DNA from: Mycolicibacterium litorale
Lineage (GTDB): Bacteria; Actinomycetota; Actinomycetes; Mycobacteriales; Mycobacteriaceae
Reading direction: 5' to 3'
NCBI RefSeq assembly: GCF_010731695.1
Contig: NZ_AP022586.1
Location: 4,278,001-4,342,000 of the forward strand
DNA: 64,000 nt
The position numbers were made by a program, and so were the translations under genes. This document shows positions 55,479 through 63,540 of this stretch, piece by piece. Within the stretch, counting starts at the first letter, position 1. Each line of letters opens with the position of its first letter. The notes beneath the pieces were generated by a model. The model had not been told where the DNA came from, searched no databases, and saw only the letters and a list, made by a program, of their open reading frames with translations.

Positions 55479-55520
55479 ACGGCGGGGCTGCTGCGGCGAA
55501 AGCCGCGGTAGCCCCGCCGT
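55479..55520. terminator. Long GC-rich hairpin between convergent genes
   Basis: A 19-bp stem with two G-T pairs closes on a GAAA loop (arms 55479-55497 and 55502-55520). It lies in the 81-bp gap between the DUF1942 gene and the opposite-strand Pro-rich gene, so it can stop both. No T-run follows, which is common for mycobacterial terminators. Confidence 0.82.
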
Positions 55521-55539
55521 TGTCAGTGGGTGTCGTCGA

Positions 55540-56475
55540 TCAGGAGTGCTGGGTCCACCAGGTGTAGAGCTGGTCGAGGCCGGGCCCCTGCGGGCCGGAC
55601 TCCACGACCGCCACCAGTGCGGCATCGGTGTTGGTCCACGCGACCACGGGCCGGTCGGCCTGCAGACCGCAGAACAGGACACCGCTGACCTTCTGCGGTG
55701 TGGCGTTGCGCCGCCACGGACCGGGCGACTGGATGTTGCCGGGGCAGGTGACGATCGCCGAAGCCTCGACGACATCGTTGAACGCGGTGTCCAGCGCGGT
55801 GTCGTCGGCGGTGATCGTGTAGGTCGCCGACGGCGGGCCGCCGGGGTCCGAGTTCGGACCGCAGGACGCCATGGCCAGCGCACCCGCGGGTGGGGTCTGC
55901 ATCTCGCACGCGTCAGCGGCGTAGCCCCGCGGGAGCAGGGTGCGCAGCTCGGCCTCGGCTCGTGGGTCGGCCGTGCGGGTGGGCGTGGGCGTCGTCGGGC
56001 CGGTGGCCGTGTCGCCGTCGTCACCGGACGGTATGAGCAACCACGCCACGACACCGACGACGACGACGGCCGCCACCGCGGCGGCGATCAGCCAGACCGG
56101 CTTCTTCTCCGGAGGCGGGGCCATCTGCGGGCGCGGGACGACCGGCGGCGGCGCGGTGTAGGCGGGAGACCATCCGTCCGGCTCCGGGGCAGGCGTTGGG
56201 GCGTACTCGGGTTCGGCGGCGTGCCCGGCGACCGGCGCAGGTTCGTGGTGGTCGACTACGGGCTGGTCGATCGGTTGCTCGATCGGCTGGTCGATCGGTT
56301 CGGCGAGCGGCTCGGGATTGTCCGCGACGGGATCGGCCAGCGGCTCCCACAGCGGCTCGGGCGCCTGCGCGGGCGCGGGCTCGGTGGCCGACGCAGCGCC
56401 GTCGCGGTCGTCCGCGTCGGGCGCGGGACCGGTGGCCCACGGGTCGGACGAAGGGGGCGGGGGCGGCCATGTCAT
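55540..56475 (-). CDS. Proline-rich single-pass membrane protein with extracytoplasmic domain
   Basis: 311-aa protein. The cytosolic N-terminal 120 residues are Pro/Glu/Ala-rich with a short repeat (EPIDQPIEQPIDQP). One membrane helix follows (PVWLIAAAVAAVVVVGVVAWLL), then an extracytoplasmic domain with three Cys in ADACEMQTPPAG, ASCGPNSDPGG and VTCPGNIQSP plus VLFCGLQADR. This outer domain belongs to a mycobacterial family I have seen after similar disordered linkers but cannot name. Possible cell-envelope sensor. It lies downstream of the EspM-like gene on the same strand, 133 bases on, and ends beside the shared terminator. Confidence 0.75.
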   Translation of the reverse strand: MTWPPPPPSSDPWATGPAPDADDRDGAASATEPAPAQAPEPLWEPLADPVADNPEPLAEPIDQPIEQPIDQPVVDHHEPAPVAGHAAEPEYAPTPAPEPDGWSPAYTAPPPVVPRPQMAPPPEKKPVWLIAAAVAAVVVVGVVAWLLIPSGDDGDTATGPTTPTPTRTADPRAEAELRTLLPRGYAADACEMQTPPAGALAMASCGPNSDPGGPPSATYTITADDTALDTAFNDVVEASAIVTCPGNIQSPGPWRRNATPQKVSGVLFCGLQADRPVVAWTNTDAALVAVVESGPQGPGLDQLYTWWTQHS

Positions 56476-56608
56476 GTCCGGACCTCCACGTACCTCGTCT
56501 TCACTTCACGACCCCCACTCGGGTGAACTGGGAAACGTACCCATGGAAGCGTAGTGGGCCGCGCGCCACGGTGTGGCTGCCCAGTAGCTGAGCCGGTGGA
56601 CGGCCGCA

Positions 56609-57349
56609 TCAATCCAGCTCGCCGATCAGCGCCTCGATCGCGGCTGCCGCCGCGGGTGTGACGGGCTGTTCGGCCTCCGCACCGGCGATGTCGTCGTCGG
56701 AGACGCCTGCGGCCTGCGCTGTCTCGCTGATCGTCAGGTTGGCCGCCCGCCGGGCCGCGTAGAGCCGCTGGCCCAGCGTGGCCTGCGGTGCGGTGGCGGC
56801 GAGCATCGTGAGTTCGTCGATGCGCCGGCGGACGGCGCTGAGCGCTTTGATGACCGCCGGCGTGACCTTGCTGATCCGGGCCGCACGAGCCGCGACGGCC
56901 TCGAGCTGCCGCAGGTCGGACAGGATCGCGGTGACCCGTGGGGTGAAGTCGGGGTGGTCGACCGCGGGCAGGGTCTCTGCGGTCGCGCCCACGGTCCGCA
57001 CTGCGGTCACGACGGTCTGGGCGATCAGCGGCGCCTCGTCGCCGAGGGTGACCGGTATCGAGGCCTGAGTCCTCACGCCGGTGTTGACCGACTCTCCTCG
57101 GCGCAACTTCGCAATGGTGCCCGGCGGCCACTGCAGTACCTCTTCGAGCTTTGCCCGTGTGCGTTCCCGCGGCCAGCTGCGGCCCTTCTCGAAGGCGATC
57201 AGCGCCCCAGCGTTGATGATGCCCTCGGCGGCCAGGCTGCGCTGACTGATATCGAGCTCCCGGCGCCGCGCGGCCGCCGCGGCACCCGCGCGCGCAATCC
57301 CGGGGTCGAGGACGCCGGTCGCCTCGTCGATCGGCTCGGCGTGGGTCAT
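56609..57349 (-). CDS. EspM-like HTH regulator divergent from whiB6
   Basis: 246-aa protein. The N-terminal region is an XRE-like HTH (AARRRELDISQRSLAAEG, then KGRSWPRERTRAKLEEVLQW and PPGTIA). A helical middle (about 110-175) and a second HTH-like segment (RLYAARRAANLTISETAQAA) follow. EspM (Rv3863 type), which binds the whiB6 promoter and represses it in response to ESX-1, is divergent from whiB6 in M. marinum; this gene has the same place and an HTH, so it is a good candidate, though shorter than Rv3863. The start MTHAEPIDEATG at 57349 was preferred; upstream codons in frame run through the regulatory region. A paralogue with an added FHA domain is at 61236. Confidence 0.6.
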   Translation of the reverse strand: MTHAEPIDEATGVLDPGIARAGAAAAARRRELDISQRSLAAEGIINAGALIAFEKGRSWPRERTRAKLEEVLQWPPGTIAKLRRGESVNTGVRTQASIPVTLGDEAPLIAQTVVTAVRTVGATAETLPAVDHPDFTPRVTAILSDLRQLEAVAARAARISKVTPAVIKALSAVRRRIDELTMLAATAPQATLGQRLYAARRAANLTISETAQAAGVSDDDIAGAEAEQPVTPAAAAAIEALIGELD

Positions 57350-57707
57350 GGACGGCGTACATCCTCGCTGGCTCGACGGCGGCTCGGTGCCGCAATAGTA
57401 ACCGCGGGAGACGCTGCCGCTATGACTTGGGTGGGTGTTCTGACGCTGAATCCGTATCAAAGCTACACCTTTGCGGGCACCCCACGTGTCGAGATGCTTC
57501 AGTTCCGCCGAGGCGAACCGTTGCGGTTTGACGCTACGGTTTTGCCGTTTTCCCAGCTCGCGAAGCGGTTCCTCGGCGATAACGGGTGCGATGGCGTAGC
57601 ACACACCGTCCTCGTAACAAGAAACCGTTGCATCGCTACGGTTGTTGCTATAGATTTCCCCGTAATGCGAGGCGCTGGCCCGCACGGCTCGTCCAAAGGA
57701 GTAACCC
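57350..57707. promoter_or_regulatory. Divergent espM-like/whiB6 regulatory region with two palindromes
   Basis: The 358-bp gap has no gene. Two inverted repeats share the arms AACCGT and ACGGTT: one at 57516-57541 (spacer 14) and one at 57623-57643 (spacer 9). Their centres are about 105 bp apart, close to ten helical turns. The second lies just upstream of TATAGA (57649-57654), a good whiB6 -10, so it covers the -35 zone. A looping repressor site for the EspM-like protein is a fair guess; EspR and PhoP are other candidates known to act on whiB6. AAAGGAG stands 7 bases before the whiB6 ATG. Confidence 0.6.
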
Positions 57708-58001
57708 ATGAGCAACGTGACCTATCTGGAGATCCCGGTCGGCGCCTGCACCCGCGATCCGGAGCGGTGGACCACGACGGCCGACGAAGAGGCCAAGGCC
57801 ATCTGCCGCGGGTGCCCGCGGCGGTGGATGTGCGCCCGGGACGCGGTCGAACTGCCCCGCGCGGAGGGCCTCTGGGCGGGCATCGTCATCCCGGAATCCG
57901 GCCGCGGTCGCACGTTCGCGCTCAAACAGCTGCGTTCGCTGGCCGAGCGCAACGGCTACCCCGTCCGCGCGATCCGCCGGGTCTTCCCCGAGTCCGCCTG
58001 A
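57708..58001 (+). CDS. whiB6: Iron-sulphur regulator WhiB6
   Basis: WhiB6, 97 aa, a [4Fe-4S] regulator that controls ESX-1 genes. The four cluster Cys are Cys14 (VGACTRDPERW), Cys33 and Cys36 (ICRGCPRRW) and Cys42 (MCARDAVE). The G-[VI]-W-like turn is EGLWAGIVIPE, and the C-terminal basic DNA-binding part is LKQLRSLAERNGYPVRAIRR, closely matching Rv3862c. The protein starts later than the M. tuberculosis annotation, with a strong ribosome-binding site. In M. marinum WhiB6 responds to ESX-1 membrane assembly. 176 bases without features separate it from the convergent DivIVA-like gene. Confidence 0.94.
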   Translation: MSNVTYLEIPVGACTRDPERWTTTADEEAKAICRGCPRRWMCARDAVELPRAEGLWAGIVIPESGRGRTFALKQLRSLAERNGYPVRAIRRVFPESA

Positions 58002-58177
58002 CCCTCGTCGGCGTCACGCCGCGTCCGGGGGGTCCGCGGCGGCCGCAGCGGAATATCGCAGTGGGGGTGGTGGTTACACGATGCGACGGTGCCGGGCATG
58101 CCCCGGGCCCCACCACAGAACAGTCGCTTCGAGCGACCACTCGCCGAGAGGCGCAGGCGGCACCGTCCCCAAACTTC

Positions 58178-58456
58178 TCACTCAGCGTCGAGCGCGGCGA
58201 TCGCCGCAGCCACCGCCCGCATGTAGTCGTCGACCTCGGCGTCGTGATAACCCCGCCGGCCGATCGGCGGCTTGGGGAACCGGATCGCGCGCACGTCGTC
58301 GGCGCACAGGTGGCCGCGGCCCTCGAGTCGGCGCGCGGTGAGCGCCAGGAAATCGTTCACCGACTTCGGGTCATAGCCGCGCTTTCCCCACGGCGGCTTG
58401 GAGAAGGTGGCGCTGCGGACGGCTTCGGCGGTCAATCCGCCCGACGGCTCGCTCAT
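58178..58456 (-). CDS. Small protein with two DivIVA-like motifs
   Basis: 92-aa protein with two copies of the DivIVA N-terminal motif: AVRSATFSKPPWGKRGYDPK then VNDFL, and DVRAIRFPKPPIGRRGY then VDDYM. In DivIVA/Wag31 this motif sits at the membrane-binding tip. Here there is no coiled-coil tail, so it is not a full DivIVA. It could bind membrane curvature or Wag31, but this is inference. Start MSEPSGGL at 58456 chosen; 20 extra residues upstream look non-conserved. Confidence 0.75.
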   Translation of the reverse strand: MSEPSGGLTAEAVRSATFSKPPWGKRGYDPKSVNDFLALTARRLEGRGHLCADDVRAIRFPKPPIGRRGYHDAEVDDYMRAVAAAIAALDAE

Positions 58457-58569
58457 CGACTGCGATGGTATCCGGCCGGATCCCCTCCGCTCCTCCCCAG
58501 CGCAGCGTCTGTCCACAGGGCCGGCGGCGGGCGCCGCGATCTGTCGGGTCCCCCGCTTAGCGTGCGGGC

Positions 58570-59040
58570 ATGACGAACTGGATCAACACGGTCAGCCGCG
58601 ACCACGTCGAACGCGGTGTCCGCGGCCGCTTCACGCAGGCCAACCACGGCAAACCGCACGCCCTGCGCCGGATGGCCCGGGGCGACTGGATCATCTTCTA
58701 CTCACCCCGCGTCAGCCATCCCGACGGCGAGACGTTGCAGGCGTTCACGGCCATCGGTCAGGTGGCCGATGACGAGCCGTACCCCGTCGAGGTGTCCCCA
58801 GGGGTGCAGACGTGGCGGCGCAACGTCGACTTCCTCGAGTGTGTGGAGACGCCGATCCGCCCGCTGATCGACAGTCTGGACTTCGTGGAGAACAAACAGC
58901 GGTGGGGATACCGGTTCCGCTTCGGGGTCTTCTCCATCGACGACCACGACTTCGAGATCATCCGCACCGCGATGACGCACCCGCGGCAACCGGTGGCCGC
59001 CCCGGCGGTCAGCGCTGCGCCCGACGGGGTACACCACTGA
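58570..59040 (+). CDS. EVE domain-containing protein
   Basis: 156-aa single-domain protein of the EVE/UPF0310 type, a PUA-like fold. It starts with WINTVSRDHVERGVRGRFTQ and has GDWIIFYSPR and FTAIGQVADDEPYPV, all family hallmarks. EVE domains are thought to bind modified nucleobases in DNA or RNA; the target here is unknown. It stands alone with its own 113-bp upstream gap shared with the divergent DivIVA-like gene. Confidence 0.85.
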   Translation: MTNWINTVSRDHVERGVRGRFTQANHGKPHALRRMARGDWIIFYSPRVSHPDGETLQAFTAIGQVADDEPYPVEVSPGVQTWRRNVDFLECVETPIRPLIDSLDFVENKQRWGYRFRFGVFSIDDHDFEIIRTAMTHPRQPVAAPAVSAAPDGVHH

Positions 59041-59073
59041 CGGACAATGTCACCGATCGAACGAGGAGACCAC

Positions 59074-59379
59074 GTGACCACGGACAAGACCGGCGCGCCC
59101 ACCACCGTCACCGCAGAGGCGGACCGCTTCACCATCGGGGTGGAAGGGCAGACGGTCGGCTTCGCCGCGTTCACCGACCGCGACGGGCAGCGGGTGTTCA
59201 CCCACACCGAGGTCGACGGAGAGTTCGAAGGGCGCGGCCTGGCCACCATCCTCGTCGGGGAAGCGCTGGAGCAGACCCGCTCCGCGGGTAAGCGGATCGT
59301 GCCGGTGTGCGCGCTGGTCGCCAACTACGTCAAGAAGCACGACGAGTACGCCGACATCGTCGACCCCGCCGAGGGGTGA
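59074..59379 (+). CDS. Small GNAT-like N-acetyltransferase (GCN5-like, YidJ-type)
   Basis: 101-aa minimal GNAT-like protein. It has VGFAAFTDRDGQRVFTHTEV, then EGRGLATILVGEALEQTRS (the acetyl-CoA-binding loop) and VPVCALVANYVKKHDEY, the pattern of the small actinobacterial YjdJ-type acetyltransferases. GTG start at 59074 has GAGGAG 7 bases upstream; a plus-strand ATG at 59047 is less likely. It follows the EVE gene by 33 bases and is 16 bases before the thioesterase gene. Confidence 0.8.
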   Translation: MTTDKTGAPTTVTAEADRFTIGVEGQTVGFAAFTDRDGQRVFTHTEVDGEFEGRGLATILVGEALEQTRSAGKRIVPVCALVANYVKKHDEYADIVDPAEG

Positions 59380-59395
59380 CATTAGGGTCGGCGCG

Positions 59396-60226
59396 GTGAC
59401 CACGAGCCCCTCCGCGCCTGCCTTCTTTCTTCCCGACGGCGACACCTTCGTTCCGACCACCATCGCCCGCGGCCCCTGGGGTGAGACGGTGAGCGGTACG
59501 TACGTCGGCGGCCTCCTCGGCCACGTCCTCGGATGCGACACCAGCGCTGACCCCGAGCTGCATCCGGCGCGCCTGACCGTCGACCTGTCGCGTCCTGTCG
59601 GGATGGCGCCGATAGCCACCCGCTCGACCGTGGTGCGACGCGGCCGGCGGCTGTGCCTCGTCGACGCGGAACTCCTGCAGGCCGGCACCGTCGTCGCGCG
59701 GGCGAGGGCACTGTTCCTGCGCCGCGGTCCGCAACCGCCGGACGACGCCTGGCCCGGTGCGGCCGAGATGCCGCCGTTGCCGGCGGATCCGGCCGAGACC
59801 GATGGCCGCACCACGGTGCTATGGGTGTTCGGCGGCGACGACCCGTCGACACCGACCGCCGATCTGAGCGGATGGCAACAGTCCGGACCCAAATCGGTGT
59901 GGGTGCGGGAGATCACGCCCCTGGTCGACGGTGTCGAGCTGACCCCGTTCGTTCGCGCCGCGATCATCGGCGACTACGCCAGCTCGCTGACCAACTTCGG
60001 GACCGCCGGCCTGCCGTTCATCAACGCCGACTACACGTTGTCACTGAGCCGGTTGCCCGACGGACCGCACCTCGGGATGGCGGCGCTCACCCATCAGAGC
60101 CATGACGGCATCTCCACGGGGGTGGGCACGGTGTTCGACCGTCGCGGTCCGATCGGCAGCGCGACGGTCACCGCGCTGGCCAACCCCGGTTTCTCCCCGG
60201 CGCTCAGCGGGGCTGCAGGAGGATGA
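59396..60226 (+). CDS. Acyl-CoA thioesterase family protein (double hotdog)
   Basis: 276-aa protein of the TesB-like thioesterase family. The N-terminal hotdog has GPWGETVSGTYVGGLLGHVL and RLTVDLSRPVGMAPIATRST; the C-terminal one has PFVRAAIIGDYASSLTNFGT, ADYTLSLSRLPDG and HDGISTGVGTVFDRRGPIG. It likely hydrolyses acyl-CoA, though the chain length is unknown. GTG start. The last 23 bases overlap the convergent nitroreductase-like gene. Confidence 0.82.
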   Translation: MTTSPSAPAFFLPDGDTFVPTTIARGPWGETVSGTYVGGLLGHVLGCDTSADPELHPARLTVDLSRPVGMAPIATRSTVVRRGRRLCLVDAELLQAGTVVARARALFLRRGPQPPDDAWPGAAEMPPLPADPAETDGRTTVLWVFGGDDPSTPTADLSGWQQSGPKSVWVREITPLVDGVELTPFVRAAIIGDYASSLTNFGTAGLPFINADYTLSLSRLPDGPHLGMAALTHQSHDGISTGVGTVFDRRGPIGSATVTALANPGFSPALSGAAGG

Positions 60227-60683
60227 CGGGGATCTGCCGGTCGGTCCAGCTCTGGTAGGTGTCGAAATCCGCATAGAGCTCGACCAGCTTCGGCCAGAGC
60301 CGGGCGCGCTGTTCGGCGTCGGCGACGACGGCGCGCACCGCCCGGCGTTCGGCCCCGATCTCGATGAAGACGTCCGGGTTGGCGACGATGTTGCGGTACC
60401 ACTGCGGGTGCTCCGGCCGCCCGCCCTGCGACGCGACGATCACCACGTCGGCGCCGTCACGCAGATACAGCAGCGGCGTGACGAACACCTTGCCGGACTT
60501 GCGGCCGCGGTGCTCGAGCAGCATGGTCGGCACCGGCTTGCGGAACCCGGCGCCGACGCGCCACTTTCCGCCGATCCGGCCGCCGGTGCGCCGGTACACC
60601 CAGACGTGCGCCTTGCCCACGTATTTGAAGATCTTCGGCAGCAGCGGGGAGTCCAGCTGCTTGGGGCGCGGCGGCGTCGTCAC
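60204..60683 (-). CDS. Deazaflavin-dependent nitroreductase family protein (Ddn-like)
   Basis: 159-aa protein of the F420-dependent Ddn/Rv3547 family. It contains VYRRTGGRIGGKWRVG, PTMLLEHRGRKSGKVFVTPL, VVIVASQGGRPEHPQWYRNI and ANPDVFIEIG, the hallmark blocks. It probably uses F420H2 to reduce a quinone or similar compound. GTG start at 60683 overlaps the PPOX gene stop by GTGA, so the two are co-translated. It overlaps the thioesterase gene tail to tail. Confidence 0.88.
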   Translation of the reverse strand: MTTPPRPKQLDSPLLPKIFKYVGKAHVWVYRRTGGRIGGKWRVGAGFRKPVPTMLLEHRGRKSGKVFVTPLLYLRDGADVVIVASQGGRPEHPQWYRNIVANPDVFIEIGAERRAVRAVVADAEQRARLWPKLVELYADFDTYQSWTDRQIPVILLQPR

Positions 60684-61189
60684 TGCTCCCCCAGGTACTG
60701 GGCGGTGCTGCCGCTCAACGGCATGTCGGGCATCCCCAGCTTCCGGTGGTCCCAGCTGCGCACCCGCTCCGGCACGAGGCGCACCGCGATCCGGTTGTGC
60801 ATCATCTGGTCGACGAACGGTTTCATGCCGTCGCTGTAGGGTCCGGTGTAGCGCTCCCACACGCTGATCCCCACGCGCAGTAGCAGATCCGGATCCGAGT
60901 CCACGATCTCCGCGTGGCCGTCGATGGAGACGCCGCGCAGGGTGTTGTACGTCAGGCCGTCCTCGATCATCACCGTCAACGTCGGGTCGCGCCGCAGGTT
61001 GACCGCCTTCTGCGATTTGGCCTTGGTCTCGAACCAGATCTCCCCGTCGAGCACCCCGTACCACATCGCGACCAGATGCGGCCGCCCGCTGGGCAGCACG
61101 GTGGCCAGCGTCGCGGTCCGGCTGCGGTCGATGAATTCGGCGATCTCGGCGTCGGACATCACGATCTTCGTCCGTTCGTTCTTGCCCAC
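60680..61189 (-). CDS. PPOX/FMN- or F420-binding split-barrel protein
   Basis: 169-aa protein of the pyridoxamine-phosphate-oxidase-like split-barrel fold. It has ATLATVLPSGRPHLVAMWYG, EIWFETKAKSQKAVNLRRDP and VSIDGHAEIVDSDPDLL. In mycobacteria many such proteins bind F420; the gene is coupled by overlap to a Ddn-like gene, which supports an F420 role. Substrate unknown. It is preceded by a 46-bp gap from the FHA gene. Confidence 0.85.
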   Translation of the reverse strand: MGKNERTKIVMSDAEIAEFIDRSRTATLATVLPSGRPHLVAMWYGVLDGEIWFETKAKSQKAVNLRRDPTLTVMIEDGLTYNTLRGVSIDGHAEIVDSDPDLLLRVGISVWERYTGPYSDGMKPFVDQMMHNRIAVRLVPERVRSWDHRKLGMPDMPLSGSTAQYLGEQ

Positions 61190-61235
61190 GCTCTATGCCT
61201 ATCAGGCCGCGCCCGCCGCCGTCATGGAAGCCCCG

Positions 61236-62279
61236 TCAGCGGGTGGCGAGCCGGCGCACCAGCGTCTCCAGCGCCGTCGTGTCGGCGGCGCCGACGAAGT
61301 GCCCCGCTTCGGCGTCGGCGACCGCCTCGACGCTCACTCCGGCGGCGCCCGCGGTCTCCTCGACGGTCAGCTCCGCGGCGTGCCGCGCGGCGTAGAGCCG
61401 CCGGCTCAGCGGTGCGCCGGGCGCCTGCGCGGCCCGCGCCATCACGTCGTTGTAGGTGCGGCGGATGTCGCCGAGGACGACGGCGACGTCCGGCCGCCGT
61501 GTCGTCCGACCCGCGTTGCGTGCCATGGTCTCCAGACCCCGCAGGTCGAACAGCAGTCCCGCGACATAGTCCTCGTAGGCCGGATCATCCTGTGGCGGAG
61601 CCTTTTTCATGCGGTTCTTCACGTTGCCGAGCGCGATGTCGGCGGCGTCGACCATGACCGCGACCTGCACGGTGTCGGACAGGATCTCGGTGCTCTCGTC
61701 CTCGGGCACCTGGTGCCCGGCGCGCACCGCGGCGATGGTGCCCGGCGGCCAGTTCAGGAACTGCTCGAGGCGCGCCCGCACCTCACCGGACGGCCACACC
61801 CGGCCGACCTCGAAGTCGGCCAGCGCCTGCTGGGCGATCACCCCGTCGGCCTCCAGCCGGCGCCGCGGGTGGCCGAGTTCCTCGCGGCGATCCGCGACAG
61901 CCGCACCGGCGCGCGCGACCCCGACGTCGATGTCCACGGCCGTCGCCGTGCCGACAGTGGTGTCCTCCACCCGCAGGATCACCGCGATGCCCTCGGCGTG
62001 ACCCAACCGCACCGTCGCGGCGTCGCGGATCGCCACCGAATCGACGCGTCGCCCGTCGACGTACATGCCGTTGGTGCTGCCGGCGTCGGTCATCACCCAG
62101 TGGTCACCGTCGACGTCGATGCGGGCGTGGGTGCGGGAGATCCGCGGGTCGTCGAGCCGGATCTGCGCGGGCAGTTCGCGGCCGATCAGGATCGGGGCGT
62201 CGCCGCGGCGGACGGTGTAGGGGATCTCACCGCACCGGATCCGCAGGGCGGGAACGGCTTCGCCAGCCACCGGCACCAC
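61236..62279 (-). CDS. FHA domain protein with EspM-like HTH region
   Basis: 347-aa protein. Residues about 15-100 are an FHA domain that binds phosphothreonine: ILIGRELPAQIRL, DPRISRTHARIDVDGDHW, TDAGSTNGMYVDGRRVD. The C-terminal about 230 residues match the EspM-like protein at 56609: an XRE-like HTH with VWPSGEVRARLEQFLNW then PPGTIA, and RLYAARHAAELTVEETAGAA. It may be a transcription factor recruited or switched by Ser/Thr kinases. It is on the minus strand after the zinc-ribbon GTPase gene, separated by 102 bases. Confidence 0.78.
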   Translation of the reverse strand: MVPVAGEAVPALRIRCGEIPYTVRRGDAPILIGRELPAQIRLDDPRISRTHARIDVDGDHWVMTDAGSTNGMYVDGRRVDSVAIRDAATVRLGHAEGIAVILRVEDTTVGTATAVDIDVGVARAGAAVADRREELGHPRRRLEADGVIAQQALADFEVGRVWPSGEVRARLEQFLNWPPGTIAAVRAGHQVPEDESTEILSDTVQVAVMVDAADIALGNVKNRMKKAPPQDDPAYEDYVAGLLFDLRGLETMARNAGRTTRRPDVAVVLGDIRRTYNDVMARAAQAPGAPLSRRLYAARHAAELTVEETAGAAGVSVEAVADAEAGHFVGAADTTALETLVRRLATR

Positions 62280-62381
62280 CGTCCTCCCCCGCGATCACTT
62301 CGCCCTGCGATGCTAACCAATGGGTCGCGCATACAACCCGCATGTGGTGCGGCCGGTGCCGCGCCGTTATCGACGCCGGTG

Positions 62382-63539
62382 TCAGAGAACGCCGTAGGGG
62401 GCGGTCACCCATCGCACCGGGTCGACGGTCCGGAACGGCGCGATCCCGCGCGAATGCAGGCGGTTACCGCTGGGCGGCGCGCCGAGCGCGGAGACGGCGA
62501 AGTACCGGTGCGGCAGCCGCAGACCGGTGGACGGGTTCTCCACCGCCGCGACGATGGCCCCGCCGTGCAACCGCGTGAGCAGGCTACGCACCTCCTCGTG
62601 CAACAGTTGCCCGTCGGTGTCGTCGTACTGCTGGGCATCGGACGAGTCCCGCAGATACCCCGCGCCGGCATTGGACATGATCAGGCTCCACTCGGAACCC
62701 TCGACGTCGCGCAGGACGCGCAGCGCGTCGAACTTCGACACGATGACGGCGAGCTTCGGTTGCGCGGGGCCGATCGCGTGCAGCACGTTGTTCAGCACCG
62801 CGCGCGGATCGCCGCCGCTGAACGCCTGTGCCGGGAGCAGGTCGTGGAGCTGGTCGCGAATTCCCTTGATGCGCAACGGGTCGAACATGAAGAACACCGC
62901 GTCGGCGTTGGCGAAGAACCGGAACGGCGCGGTGTGGAGATCACCGCTCTCCAGATCCTCGCCCGCGACGTCGCGCAGGACGAGGTAGCGCCGCACCCCA
63001 TGCCACACGCCGATCCCGTAGATCAGCGGTTCGCGTTGGTGCGACGCCTGCGTCTGCACCGTCGGGGTCGGCGGCACCAGGCCGCGCTGGACGTAGAGCG
63101 GTGTCTCGTAGTTCATCGAGTATGCGACCGCGGTCGCGCGGGTGGCCGGCTGCATCGAGACCCCGAGGCTTTCACACAGCAGCTCGAGTTGTTTGACCAG
63201 CACGCCGATGTAGAGGCTCTTCCCGGTGGCGCGGGCGCCGGCCATCGCGATGCAGACGGCGTGGCCGCTGCGCCAGTCGTCGGGCAGCATGTAGTGGCAG
63301 ACCGGGCAGATCTCGACGGCCGGACCCTGCAGCGCCTGGCTCGCCTCAGACAGCGGGGGCGGCGGGCCGGTGTAGCCGGGCGGACGGGCCCACGTGTAGA
63401 GCGCCCCCGAATCGGCGGGCGCCCCGAGATAGGCCGAGGCGAGATCGTCGCGGTATCGGGTGCCGCCGGCCTGCGGCGGCAGCGTCCACAGATGCTGGTT
63501 GGGGTCCAGCACCGAGAAGCACCGCGGGCATTTCGTCAC
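62382..63539 (-). CDS. Zinc-ribbon protein with GTPase-like P-loop domain
   Basis: 385-aa protein not named with certainty. It has two C-x-x-C knuckles (Cys4/Cys7 in TKCPRCFSV and Cys78/Cys81 in EICPVCHYM), making a zinc ribbon split by a Pro/Gly-rich insert. A P-loop domain follows: Walker A GARATGKS (101-108), a D-x-x-G-type G3 motif in LRDVAGEDLES, and a G4-like VIVSKFDAL. No G-domain switch I is obvious. Such proteins occur in bacterial gene sets with FHA or helical partners. It is on the same strand as the FHA gene downstream and 1 base from the partial gene upstream. Confidence 0.72.
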   Translation of the reverse strand: MTKCPRCFSVLDPNQHLWTLPPQAGGTRYRDDLASAYLGAPADSGALYTWARPPGYTGPPPPLSEASQALQGPAVEICPVCHYMLPDDWRSGHAVCIAMAGARATGKSLYIGVLVKQLELLCESLGVSMQPATRATAVAYSMNYETPLYVQRGLVPPTPTVQTQASHQREPLIYGIGVWHGVRRYLVLRDVAGEDLESGDLHTAPFRFFANADAVFFMFDPLRIKGIRDQLHDLLPAQAFSGGDPRAVLNNVLHAIGPAQPKLAVIVSKFDALRVLRDVEGSEWSLIMSNAGAGYLRDSSDAQQYDDTDGQLLHEEVRSLLTRLHGGAIVAAVENPSTGLRLPHRYFAVSALGAPPSGNRLHSRGIAPFRTVDPVRWVTAPYGVL

Positions 63540-63540
63540 G

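Noticed and set aside
58002..58177. Small gene between whiB6 and the DivIVA-like gene
   Set aside because: Short frames show no recognisable protein and no ribosome-binding site; treated as intergenic.
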